NCBI GenBank assembly: GCA_019096155.1
Contig: JAHCVI010000001.1
Span: forward strand, 9,362,001-9,426,000
Direction of reading: 5' to 3'
DNA length: 64,000 nucleotides
From: Staphylotrichum longicolle
Lineage: Eukaryota > Ascomycota > Sordariomycetes > Sordariales > Chaetomiaceae
The notes under the pieces: generated by a model
What the model was told of the DNA's origin: nothing
What the model saw: the letters and a program-made list of their open reading frames with translations, nothing else
Database searches by the model: none
Shown here: positions 45,777 through 56,421 of the stretch, piece by piece
How positions within the stretch are numbered: the stretch's first letter is position 1
How the letters are laid out: each line of letters starts with the position of its first letter
Program-made: the position numbers and the translations under genes

Positions 45777-46443
45777 TGCTCCGAGTTGGGAAACGGCGCA
45801 GTTGTGCGCTCGTCTTTGGCACGGATATGTTGCTGAGAGGATAAAGTTGCACGATAGAAAGATCCTGTAACTCAAAATGGGAGGTTCTCAACGAAACTTT
45901 GGGGGTTTGTTGGGAGCGAGAATGTCTCGTGTCGCGATGACTGAATTAGTCGAACGTGAGTTTGGACTTCAATTGTTCGGCTTGGAATTTTGGAAAAGTT
46001 GCCCCTCCATCACAGCCTTGTGAGGAAGGGTCCACTCTCATTGGCCGGCAAGAAAGATGACTCCACTGGACCCCTTGCAGCTGATCCCTGCTGATCAGCC
46101 TTCCAGATCTCAGCGCATTGATCTTCGCGGTTTGATTGCAATCCAGGCACACCAGGGTCCCGCTTGGCATCTGTGTGTCAGACGGGGAAAGGTAACAATC
46201 CTCGAGTACGCCATCATGTCTGCAAAATCCTTAAAACGGCATGAAGTTTTTCAGCAAAATATCAGCCCATCCCCTAAGGCACCAGCTTCCCTGGCGCTTT
46301 GGCCAGAATCTGGAAACCACCAGTCCCTCCCGTTACTCTTCCTTTCCATCTCAACCTTGTCCACTTCCGATAACTGACAGCGCACATTCACTGATTCCCC
46401 CAGTTTTTGCGAGGATGGGTATCCGATCGCTCGCAGTTTCTCG
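45777..46443. other. Intergenic between Rpc34 and MFS genes
   Basis: 667 bases with the Rpc34 promoter and the MFS 3' end; no further feature recognised. Confidence 0.5.
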
Positions 46444-48107
46444 TTACAAAATAATGCGCCATCGGGCTTGTGCGTGTCTGATTCTCTCACCGAACGGAAT
46501 CAACAGTGTCATTCCTAGACCGATGACGGTAACATAAATGCCTGCCTGCATACCGAAACAGCCAGCGTAGCCAGCGTGCTCAACCCATGGCACGATGGCA
46601 TAGAGGAAGCCGAATGCCACGATATTTTTCAGACCTGCAGCAAGTCAGCCATGTACATAACAGAGAAACTGCTGCAGCCGAAGGGTGCCTCACCATTAAC
46701 AAGCATCAGGGCATCCGAATTGACAGGTAGCACGCAGTCAGAGACGTAGGCCATGGTGATGGTCGGGACTGCCGTCAGCGCGAACGAGACCATGCCGTAC
46801 CCAAAAAAGAGGCTCGTCCAGTGCAGCGTCTTCTCCACGCCGTACCCAAACAAGAGGCAGCCAGTTCCAGTGATAACCAGTGGCAAGACCCCCAGGTAAA
46901 GCCGGTTTTCGGGCTCGAACACTCCGCTGTTGCGTCTGGTCCGCCAGTCACAAAACACATCCACCAGCCAGCCTCCAGCAAAGCTTCCCGCAACGTTGCC
47001 GATGAACCCAGGAAGGTTGATCAGGCCGTTGATCATTGGTGACCAGTTGTACGGCGGAGCCTGCAGGACGAAGGGGTTGAGAATGTTGACCGAGACTGTC
47101 AGGACGAGTGACACGGCGTATCCCAGGAACGCGTAGATGACGCAGGGGTAAGCGAACATGGGCAGCGGCCGAATGAACATCTTGAGCAGGTTGGTGTCAG
47201 GCGCAACCCCTGACCACAAGCTGAGCTCCCGTATCCAGGTCTTTTTTGGCACCGTCGATGGTGGGCTCTGTTCCTCCTCGACTGTTTCCGAAACGGTTGC
47301 TGTCTTCTTCGGTTCCGTCTGGGCCTCGACATGCTCCGTGGAGGATGACAAAACCCCCTCCCTCCGTTCACCATCAACCCTGTCTTCGTTCGCATCGCGA
47401 TAGTACCTCGTCTCCGGCACGAACAACAAGACAGTCACAAAGTTGATGGCCGTGAAAATGACAGCAATCCACTTGTGCCAACGCCAGCTCAGCCCCGTAA
47501 TCACCAACCCACAGACTAACGGCCCCACGGTATTGCCGCCCGAGATAAAATTCATGTACAACCCCATCTTGGCCCCCCTCTCGTGCAAGAAATACAAATC
47601 GTTCACGATACTCGCCCCCAGCGCCTCGGTCGACGAGCCCGCAAACGCCGCCACGATGTTCGACCACAGCAGCGACTCGAACGACCGCGCCACGGCGCCC
47701 CAAAGGAAGCAGGCGCACAGCAGGCCCGAGCAGAAAACAAACACGGGCCGCTTGCCAAAGTAGTTGGCCAGCGGCACCCAGAGGAAATTGAAGGCGCCGA
47801 GGACGAGGATGGGCCACAGCAGCAGGTCGCTCGTCTGGGCCATGGACCGGTCGAACTCCTGCGAGAGGATGTAAAAGGCCGGCGCCAGGCCGCCGATGCC
47901 GTAGTTGGTCAGGAAGGTGAAGGCGCAGACCGACAGGAAGGCCGTGTGCTTCTTCCAGCGCGGCCAGCGCAGCGGGTCGTTGGGGTCGGTCGCTGAGGGG
48001 GGCGGGAAGAGGACGAGGGTGGTGGCCGAGGAGGAGGGGTCGGCGGCGTGCCGGAGCTGGACGGTGCCCTCTGTTTTGTCGAGGTCGTGGAGCGTGTGGA
48101 GGCGCAT
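46444..48107 (-). CDS. Major facilitator superfamily transporter (DHA1-like)
   Basis: Two exons: 48107-46694 and 46634-46444; 534 residues. Without the second exon the protein would lack its last TM segments; adding it (NGLKNIVAFGFLYAIVPWVE, YAGCFGMQAGIYVTVIGLG) gives the full 12-TM architecture. Upstream of TM1 is the common fungal 'DPNDPLRWPRWKKH' motif. The TM2-3 loop (PLANYFGKRPVFV) carries the MFS motif A, and a long hydrophilic central loop lies after TM6. It is similar in layout to drug:H+ antiporters and Hol1-type cation/amine transporters; the substrate is unknown. The start is at MRLHTLHDLDKTEG (48107); the frame is open a little further but only with non-ATG codons. Confidence 0.88.
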
Positions 48108-49726
48108 TGTGATGAGTTTCACAGAACTAGTTTGTGAGAAAAGCTTACGATGAGACGGGATGGCTTTTCAAAGTTGTGCGAGGGCAGAACCGAGCCGTTG
48201 CTAGCAGGGCGGGAAACATGTGATAGCAAAAGGGATGGGATGGATCGAGTTGCAGAAACCTGGGGTCTCACCCTTTATTGAGCCGGCAGTAGAGATATTG
48301 CTTGTCAGTCATCAATGTCTCGTAGCTTGATGCGGGAGGCACCGGACGTCCGGAGCACGCTTATCCGACCGCAGCAGGTGTTCGGCCTTTGTGAGCCTCT
48401 TCTGAGTCTATAGGCCCGTATATGCAAGCCTTTCGTATGTAGAAATCAATATTCTATACTACCACTTGCATTGGCAGCTCACTCATCGACACTCTCAGAG
48501 TTCCGGAGCTTTAGCTGCGCTGCGTCGTGTGAAGGCTATCTGATGTGTTGCCGTATTGGTTGAATGATATTACCTGGTATGCACGCAGCTCAGCCAATGA
48601 TTTCGTGCTGGTGTAAGAGAGTTGGCAGTCGACCTTTGAGTTCGTCGTTCCAAACTTCCTCCGCTCATCTCAAGTTGGCAGGATGATTTTCAGTCACCCC
48701 ATATGTTTGAAAAATGCAATCTCCGTCAGCCTCACTTGCAGCCACAGCCTTATCGCAAATTGGATGTCCAGCTGAGCCAGCGCATGATGGATGTCAGCTG
48801 TTCCTCGATCTCTGACGCAAGGTGAACTGATCTTCATTCAATCAAGAGTCAGGTTACCTCAGTGAAAGGGTTTGAGCTGCACTCATTTCTGCACAGGTTT
48901 TACTTGAGAGGAGGGCGGATAATCCACAGTCTCTTCATCTGCGTCGCGTCCACGGTCGAATCCGTCGACCATGCTTCCCCGTCTTGCCCGTTCATCTTAA
49001 GATGAGATACTGTGGGGCGCCCCTTCAACGCCGCCTTATCTCCTCAACGGTCGGCGGTCGGTGGCCCGTTCATTCCTTCATTCCCAGGTATCGTGGCTGT
49101 TGGTTGGCCTCGTCCATGATGTGCTGGCCTTGTGAAATGGGTCGGGTCCACTTGGTAAATGCGCCGGTCAGGCCCTGACATGGAATCAATTACCCCTATT
49201 CTCCACTGTAAGCCGGGACGGGTTGCCGGCGCCCGGGGCCTTCGCACAAAGCCATTGGCGTGCAGCTCCAGATTTCCAGGTTTGCTATCAGCATTTCAGG
49301 CCTTCAGCAAGGACCGAAACGCGACCAAAGAACCAACATTTCGATAGCGCGGATTCGCCTAATTGCAGGGGACGAATAACGACCAAAATAACCTCATGAC
49401 GGTTCAGGGGCAGCCTGCTCCTGGGATCCACTTAGCCCAGCGGAACCATGCCCTAGCTCTGCCTAGCACTGGCTAACAGGCATGATCCTGCCCTTTTGGT
49501 GGAGCATCCCCATGTCGGCGGGTGCACCCGAAATGGAGAAAGTTCGTATTTTCCAGGAACAAACACAGGTACAAAAAGACCCTTGGATCCGCACTGGCGG
49601 CTGCCAGCTTCTTTTCGTCTCACACCCTCTCACACTCCTTCTTGTCCAACTCCTACGGTCCTTACCGGCGATCTTCGACAGCAGTCCCTCGTTTATCTGA
49701 CTGTCACCACCGCCTCAACAATCACA
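48108..49726. other. Divergent promoter region (MFS / Kre9-like genes)
   Basis: 1.6 kb, no gene recognised. The segment about 48300-48900 is A+T richer than its surroundings. The last 100 bases before 49727 are CT-rich and A-rich like a normal leader. Confidence 0.5.
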
Positions 49727-50498
49727 ATGCGCGTTCTGTCTCTTTTCGCCCTCGCGGCGCCGCTCGTCTCGGCCATCCAGTTCCTCGAGCCCACCTCCAA
49801 CTCCACCCTGCAGAAGGGGGAGACGTACAGTGTCAAGTGGGACTTCGTCGACACGGACCCCACCACGTTCAGCATCTTCCTCGTCAACTTTGTGGACTGG
49901 CCCCCGTTCTACACCCAGGTTGCCTCGGATGTCCAGACCACCGATGGCGAGTACGACGTGACCGTGCCCTGCGACGTTGACAGCTCCTGGGGCTTCCAGT
50001 TGTGAGTACCCCTGAACATACAAGTCACCAACCAATCCAGAGTGCAAATTGTTGACTCTGTAATCACTCAGCAACGCCATCAACGGCACCAACGTCTATG
50101 TCATCCACGCCCAGACCGATGAGTTCTACATCAGCAACGGCGCCTGCTCCGGCACCAAGCCTACCTCTGCCCTCCCCATCTGCTCCACCGCCACCGTCAC
50201 TGTGACCGAGACCGCCGTCAGCACCGTCACCGAGGCTGCCACCTGCCCTACCCTGTCCGCCACCACCACCGTCGCCGTGCCCTCTGCTTCCGGCTCTTTC
50301 CCCGCCGGCTCCGTGCCCACCGATGGCCCCGAGGACGAGCCGACTGAGACCAAGAAGCCCGCCCCTCCCGCTGTCACCGCCCCCGCTTCGCTCGACGATA
50401 CCGAGGATGACGAGGATGAGGACGTCACCAGCACCGTCTACACCACCGTGTACAAGGACCTGTCCGAGGTTCACGAGTGCGGCCCGTGCGAGGCTTAA
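49727..50498 (+). CDS. Secreted Kre9/Knh1-like N-terminal domain protein
   Basis: Two exons: 49727-50001 and 50072-50498; 233 residues. A signal peptide (MRVLSLFALAAPLVSA) is followed by the beta-sandwich unit 'IQFLEPTSNSTLQKGETYSV' KWDFVDTDPTTFSIFLV, characteristic of the Ser-Thr-rich glycosyl-phosphatidyl-inositol-anchored membrane family and Kre9/Knh1 proteins involved in beta-1,6-glucan assembly. The C-terminal half is Thr/Ser-rich with V-T-x-T-x repeats (heavy O-glycosylation expected), an acidic Asp/Glu run and a final Cys pair (ECGPC). There is no hydrophobic C-terminal tail, so a GPI anchor is not supported. Likely a wall or extracellular matrix protein. Confidence 0.82.
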
Positions 50499-50665
50499 GA
50501 AGCCCATCTTGCCGCGTCATGCGACTTGAAGAAGGGATTCTTACTTTTCGTTCCGGTGCAGGTGATGCAGGCCAAGGGGGCGGGGGGCAGCGACCCCGGC
50601 TGGGAGACGTGCGGTTCCCATGACTGTATCACGACGAGTTTTTTGTAGACAGTTTCCAAATACCT

Positions 50666-52357
50666 CTAATCCCTCTTCACCGGCGTGCAATGTACATTCA
50701 GCGGCATCCTGCTCCACAGGGGATATGGCCGCTACCGTTCAATCCAGTCGTCGCTCCCGGCGCCCAGCCGCATGTCGAAGTCGAAGACGATGCGCGAAAG
50801 AATGAGGCGCATCTCGGCAAATGCAAGACTATCGTGGTGTGAGTGGTGCTAGCTCTGTCTGGGGATTTGAGAAGTCCGTGACTCAGGTAGTGCTGGGACT
50901 TACTTGCGTCCGATTCAGTTCCTCGGGCCCCAACTGAAAGGTTGCAATGCTTCCAGAATGTTGCCCGCCTTCTTTGCTTCGTCTTCATCACGCAAAAAGC
51001 GGTCCGGATTGAACGTCCAGGGATCAGTCCAGTTGTCTGAGCTGTGGTTGATTGACCATGGCTGGACCTCGACGAAGGCCTGCTCTCGAGTCAGCATCGA
51101 GGTCCCTTCCCAGGTTTGGGGTTTGCACTTAGACCACCCGCAACATATTGACCGGCGATCTGCCATCCCTCAGGTGGGACGATCCGGACCAAGTCCAAGG
51201 CGGCGGGAGGGTACATTCGCAACGATTCGTTGATGACGGCCGTCAGGTATGGCAGTTGAGCCGTGGCGTTCATGATGATTTCCCCCGCACTCCTGAATCT
51301 CGTACGGATCTCCTGTTTGAGCTTCACCATCGTCTCTGGATGCGTCAGCAGGAGGTATGTCGTCCCGCAGAGCGAAGTGGCAGACGTCTCGGAGCCGGCG
51401 AATGTCAGAAGGAAGCCATTGACAGCAAGTTTCTCGAAAGGGATGTCCTACCGCACGAGAAGCGTCAGTTGCTTTTGAATGCCATCTCCTGGTCAAAGAA
51501 CAGCAAATGTAAACTCACCCACTCCTCCCGATGGCTGATCAGACCCTCAAGCAGATCATTCCTCCCCTTCTCCATCGCCAGCCGGCGACTGAGCAGCTCA
51601 TCCGTCATCCTCCGTAGCGCTGCAACCGACCTCTGCCCCAGCGTCCGAAACAACACCCAAACCAACCACCAACCGCCAAGGTAAAGCACCGGCGTAAACG
51701 CCGCCGCCCCGCTCGTGCATCCGCCGCAACAGCAGGTCGACGTACCGGAGCAGCACGGGCTCCTGCTGCCGCAGTGCCCCGTCCGCGAAGCCCTGCGCCT
51801 CTGCAGCGCCCGGCGGAACGGCCGGTGCTCGTGGAAGGCGGCGCCCTGGATCGAGTCCGCCTGGCCGTCGGGCGCCGAGGTGAAGGCGCGCCACTTGCGC
51901 ATCTCGGGCCATGCGCTACTGCTGGTGCTGGTGGTGCTGCTGCGGTCACTACGGTCACTGCGGTTATTGCGGGGGAGGGCACCGTAGATGTCGCGCCAGG
52001 CGCGCGGGTCGGTGAAGGAGAGGTGGTTCGGGGCGATGCGCACGACGGGACCTAAGCGGTCGTGGAGGGCCTGGGTCTTGAAGATGGAGACGCCGCGGGC
52101 GTGTTGCAGCGCCCAGGGCAGGGCGGAGGCGCGTTGCAGGAGGGGGGGGAAGTGGCGGAGGGGGTGGAAGAGGAGGTTGTAGAGGGTGGTGGTGAGGTGG
52201 TAGGTGACGAGCTGCGGGGGGTTATTAGGCGTGAGACGGAGGAATGTTGAGGAGGATCATTGAGGGTCCTGTGTGAGTGTCTTACCAAGGTCGCCGCAGT
52301 GCTGAGGACAAGTCTCACATCACAAACGCTACCGACAATGTCTTGTAGTTTCGTCAT
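50666..52357 (-). pseudogene. Cytochrome P450 pseudogene
   Basis: Recognisable exons: 52357-52286; 52211-51519; 51447 to about 51130; about 51083-50904; 50828-50666. P450 landmarks remain: N-terminal anchor, 'FKTQALHDRLGPVVRIAPNH', I-helix AGSETSAT, ESLRMYPPAA (ExxR), 'FNPDRFLRDEDEA' and haem loop PFSWGPRN. Disabling changes: (1) the haem-ligand Cys codon is TGA (50917-50915), with IGR continuing behind it; (2) TAG at 50734-50732 where the frame continues into a typical P450 ending (LNVHCTPVKRD, TAG 50666); (3) one-base deletion near 51791-51815; (4) about 50 residues missing (the helix D-F region) between RYVDLLLRRMHERG and FTPVLYLGG near 51700. Without the Cys no active P450 can be made. 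Layout resembles fungal P450s of secondary metabolism (isotrichodermin C-15 hydroxylase-like). Confidence 0.87.
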
Positions 52358-52459
52358 TTTTCTTGCACTCTCCTGTTCGGTGAGAAGTAATAGAACAGTT
52401 GATGATCATAGGTTGTCTCACCCTCAACAATTCAACATGCAAGGCAGATTGTGAGGGGT

Positions 52460-52509
52460 AAAAGCCACGCCGCAATTGCAGGCCAGCAACTGCACCTTAT
52501 ATTGTGACA
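52460..52509 (+). repeat. 50-bp imperfect direct repeat, copy A
   Basis: Ungapped match to 52703-52752: 42 of 50 positions identical, five of the eight differences being transitions. The shared core is CAGGCCAG-x-AA-x-TGCACCTTAT. Similarity ends sharply on both sides. Confidence 0.8.
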
Positions 52510-52702
52510 TACCTCCCTCAGATCGAGAACGCCAAAGAGACTGGATCTGGACAGCAATCAGACCCCCCTCTCCTATCAGCCCCCCGGGCCAAGCTCTCTT
52601 GAGCGACGCCTTCGGCAAAGCGTCCTATTGGGGTCAAAGTCTATGCAACTCCTGCCTAGTCGCGTGCAGCAGAGTTGTGTCAACGGAGCTCATAACTGTC
52701 GC

Positions 52703-52752
52703 AAAAGCGACCCCGCAGTCACAGGCCAGGAATTGCACCTTATGTTGTGACA
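52703..52752 (+). repeat. 50-bp imperfect direct repeat, copy B
   Basis: Second copy of the repeat at 52460-52509, 243 bases downstream and in the same orientation. The two may be remnants of a small element or its ends; no target-site duplication is visible. Confidence 0.8.
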
Positions 52753-53312
52753 AGAAGGCATTTATCAGATTGGTAACTAGGTGCTTATTTCACCGCTTCC
52801 AACTTTTCAGATTTCAGCAGCTCACTAAGTCCCTTGACGATCTCGGATCCCCAAAACGACATGCGAGATGAGCAGACTGAACTCCCTTTAGTGACAACTT
52901 CGACGACCTGACACCAGCATTCGCACTGGTTTCAGATAAGAAACACACGATAAGTCAACTGTTGAGTGCACACTTTGTGCAAGACAGGGTAGTCAGAGGC
53001 TTGGGTTAGGTAAGTGTTAGTGAACAGGTTAGAGAATTCGAGAGATTATAGCATATCTCGAACGATCTGCGGCGTTGCGCTCCAATTCACCTCTTACCGT
53101 AATCGCCAATTCGCCTGAAACCATGCCCTGACGGCAACCCGAGGTAGATCTGGAGGATAATATGGAGTATGTCAAGGAGGGGATGGGCCGAGTGCCCGTG
53201 AACGGTGAGTGTCAGATTGTGAAATGTATGTCTATTTCAAGATCTAGTGCATGATGTATGGTATGTACTGCGTCATGTCCATAGATGTCTTTCTCGTGGG
53301 CTCACTCGAACG

Positions 53313-53783
53313 TTAGATCTTGGAGCCCTCACGCGCCGCCCAACCGGCGAACTGCTGAAGGGGAAGGACCTCAAGGGGGCCAGCAAAGTTGCCCTCCTTC
53401 TTCTCGGTCTCGATGAGCCAAGCCAGCTTGGGGCCGGTCTTGTGCACATTTACAGCAGCCTCGTCGGCGTATCTGTGAAAAAGTGTCAACCCCTCTCATC
53501 ATCAACACGGAAGGAGGTGAAGGACGGAAGGACGTACACCTCCCACACGACAATCTTGGGCTCCTTGGGAGTGCCAGTCTTGAACCACTGGTACTTGAGC
53601 ACGCCGGGCTCAGTAGCCTCTACACCGCTTGCTACCTCTCTGGCAAGTTCCTCTACCTGCATTTTTCCCTGTATTAGTCCAAGGCCCGAAGTCAAAAAGG
53701 GGGGTAACTTGAAATGTCGCACATACCCGGGCGACCCTGTCCGGCTTGGGAGTGATAATGGCGAGAACGTGGATAGGAGCCAT
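53313..53783 (-). CDS. ABM (antibiotic biosynthesis monooxygenase)-domain protein
   Basis: Three exons: 53783-53727, 53656-53538, 53472-53313; 111 residues. The fold is the small dimeric alpha/beta barrel: first strand MAPIHVLAIITPKPDRVARV, helix VEELAREVASGVEATEPGVL, central KYQWFKTG, strand IVVWEVYADEAAV, then 'VHKTGPKLAWLIETEK' and a C-terminal strand. This matches ABM/stress-response barrel proteins of ascomycetes, which are cofactorless oxygenases or small-molecule binders; the substrate cannot be inferred. Short proteins of this class are common near secondary-metabolism genes, and here the neighbour is a dead P450, but no cluster remains visible. Confidence 0.8.
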
Positions 53784-54733
53784 CTCGATGTTTTTGATGT
53801 TGGGTAATCTTGGCGTCTGATTCAAAGTTTGTGCTGATGAGTGAGGTGTGCAGGGAATTTGGATGGGATGATGTCTCGACTCTCGTGTTGTCAAGGTTGA
53901 GACCGACCCAGAGTTGCTTACCAATTCGGCGGACACCGCGGATGAGTGATGCGGATGCCTCGGTTCTTGGCACGAGTCAACAACCCTGTGGGGAATCCTG
54001 GAGAGGGGTTCAATGGGTCGGCTCCCCTTTTCCATGCAACTGTTTGTTTACCACAGTACTGGAGTTCACGCAGCCGCCTTGTCTTTCGCCTTGACTTCAG
54101 ATAGCCACCCTTGCCAGCCTGCCAACGTAAGGTATCTTGGTCACGGCAAGTTCACCCCAGGGCCCAAGATCACCTTCGACTCACCGAATCGCTTGGTCTA
54201 CCGAGCGGCCCCACACAGGTCAAAAGTCAGGTTCCGATGCCACAGTGACTGTTCTCCAACTGTTTGAATCTGTCGATGGGTTGGAACGCGACAATCCAGT
54301 GATTTTCATGTCTCTACTCTATGAGGAAGGAGGAAAATTTAGAAAAAAAGGTGGTATTTGGGAAATTGAAATTGATCCGCCCATTTCTTTGCAAATGAAT
54401 CAACCAAGCAAATCCAGCTTCGGCTTCCCAGCATCAGCTCCAGCTTTGTGGGGGTCTAAGTCCAGAAGAAGCGCGCTATGAAACAGACTATTGTTCCTGT
54501 ATTGCACCCACGAAGCTGAACCTGGGGTGCCAGTACATCATGCCATGGCTGATGGGTAGCGGGAGGAGACAAATGTGGGACAAAAAGGATCGAGGTCCGT
54601 GGTTCAAACATTGAAAAACAAACATGCCCATCTCCGTCACTCGTTTTTGCATTCTGGCAACCTGACGCTCGTTTGCCGCTGTGTGCCTGTGTGGGATTTG
54701 TCACTCATTTTAATCCAATTCTAATAAGGGACC
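53784..54733. other. Divergent promoter region (ABM / Thr-rich genes)
   Basis: 950 bases with no gene supported. Frames of 114-141 codons lack features and one merely overlaps the ABM exons in another frame. Confidence 0.5.
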
Positions 54734-55941
54734 ATGAAGAACCTGAGCCTTGTTGCCCTGTCGGGCGCCGCTCTATTGCAGGTGGCAACTGCTGCTTGCT
54801 GCCGCAACAACAATTGTCTGAAGGCGATCGCCGCCCCGGACGTTGCCGGCATCTCCGACTGCTCAAGCAACCTGGCCGTCACCATCACGCCTTCTGCCGT
54901 CACTGTGACCGATACAGCCACGGTAGTCGAAAGCGCCACCGAGACGGCCTTGTTCACCGAGACTACCACCGAGATCGCCTCGACCGAGACTGTCCGCTTC
55001 ACCGAGACCACCACCATCACGGTGTCTACCGAGACCAGGACAATCGGCGACATCATTACCGTGCCGTATACCACGACTGTCTTCGCGACTGCTGTACCCG
55101 TCACCACGACGTCGTATGTCTATCAGACCTTCGCGAAGGCCCGTCGGGTCGCCGAGACCCCCCTGCCCGTGCACGCCACCGCCTGTGCCGACTGGGACAT
55201 GTACGTCAAGGCCTGCAAGTGCGCTGGTGTTGAGCCCACCACCGTCACCGCGGAGCCTGCCACGTCAACCGTCACTGTTCCAGCAGACAATGCCATCACC
55301 ACAATCGTGGGCACTGTCTCCAGCACGCTGACCGACACCGTCCACGTCACCGCGACTACCTCTGTCACCGCAACCAACATCGCTTTGGTCGTCAAGACTG
55401 TCACTGTTACCGAAACTGCTACCGAGTCTGTTGCCTCCATCGTGCAGGCGACCGAGACCCCCTCCGTGGTCGTTCCGCTCACCTGCAGACCTACCGGCGG
55501 CGGCTGGCGCGCCTCGGACCCTGCAACCGTCGACTGGATGGCCGCCACCAACAGCTACACCACCGTCGGGTGGCAACCCTTCCCCAGTGTCCCCAGGTTG
55601 GGATCGCTTGCGGCCCAGATCTCCGTGTGGACGGTCAATAACGGCTTCCTCGAGCATAGATACAACATCGCCAGCAATAGCATGGTCATGGTCCCCTACT
55701 TGGAGAAGACCACCAGCGAAGCCAACGCCGCCACCGTCATGGTCAAGCTCAAGTCCAAGTCCGCCGTCGACTCCGGTGTCGCCGCCGGTACCATGGAGAG
55801 GATCCAGGCGTGCGTGAGCGCACGTGATAATCAGCTTCTCTTGACCTCCCGGGCCGCTCCAACTTGCTCAACTGTGGCAACGTCCTGATGCTGTCGACGA
55901 ACACCGATGGCAAGGACTACTCCCCAACTGCCAGTTGCTGA
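54734..55941 (+). CDS. Secreted Thr-rich glycoprotein, C-terminal frame break
   Basis: Single exon from ATG 54734, with signal peptide MKNLSLVALSGAALLQVATA. The literal frame stops at 55888 (384 residues). The body is a long Thr/Val/Ser array with T-E-T-x-x repeats and two Cys-containing patches (CCRNNNCLK; CADWDMYVKACKCAG), expected to be heavily O-glycosylated, followed by a more globular segment (GWQPFPSVPRLGSLAA). At about 55855-55862 one base appears to be missing. Restoring it continues into NLLNCGNVLMLSTNTDGKDY and ends at TGA 55939-55941 with a Cys near the C-terminus, whereas the literal ending (PTCSTVATS) looks unnatural. Wall or matrix protein; no enzyme motif. Convergent with the PARG gene. 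Confidence 0.75.
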
Positions 55942-56421
55942 GCCCTATTATGGTGTCGGCCTTTTAATGGAATGGAAGGGGCAGTCCTGAGTTGCGGTTG
56001 TTTTTCTTCATGTCATCATGTAAATATGTGATGCACTGTATCTAGGGACCCTAGCTTTTACTGACAAGTAATGATTGCATGCCAAACTCTTCGAAACGTT
56101 GAGTGTCAAAGTGTCATTATGCCCATGATCCCTTCGCAACCAGATCTTTGGAGGACGCCAGATGAGAGCAGCACACGGAGTCTTGAGGTACGTTGCTCAG
56201 AGTAAAGTCACCTACTCATGTTCAGGACGAAGATTGCGCTCTCACCTGTGAATGTCGTCGAGGTAGTGGACATGACAATATTCTCGTCTCGAGCTATTTA
56301 CCTGTAGTCTCTGTACCTAAGGTACCTCATACAACCAACGTAAGATACCTAGGTATTCTGCACCTGCGTCCAACATATTTCTTTTTCATCGTCTATGCAC
56401 TAATTACACCGACGCCTGTAC
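55942..56421. other. 3' region between convergent genes
   Basis: 480 bases holding the 3' ends of the Thr-rich and PARG genes; includes a short palindrome-like CCTAAGGTACC near 56318. Nothing coding. Confidence 0.45.

Larger units (their letters stand above)
52358..53312. other. Intergenic between P450 pseudogene and ABM gene
   Basis: 955 bases with no gene; it contains the 50-bp imperfect direct repeat described separately and several stop-rich A+T stretches. Confidence 0.5.

Noticed and set aside
50666..53783. Secondary-metabolite gene cluster around the P450 and ABM genes
   Set aside because: There is no core synthase (PKS, NRPS or terpene cyclase) in the window near them, and the P450 is dead; lys2 is NRPS-like but belongs to primary metabolism.
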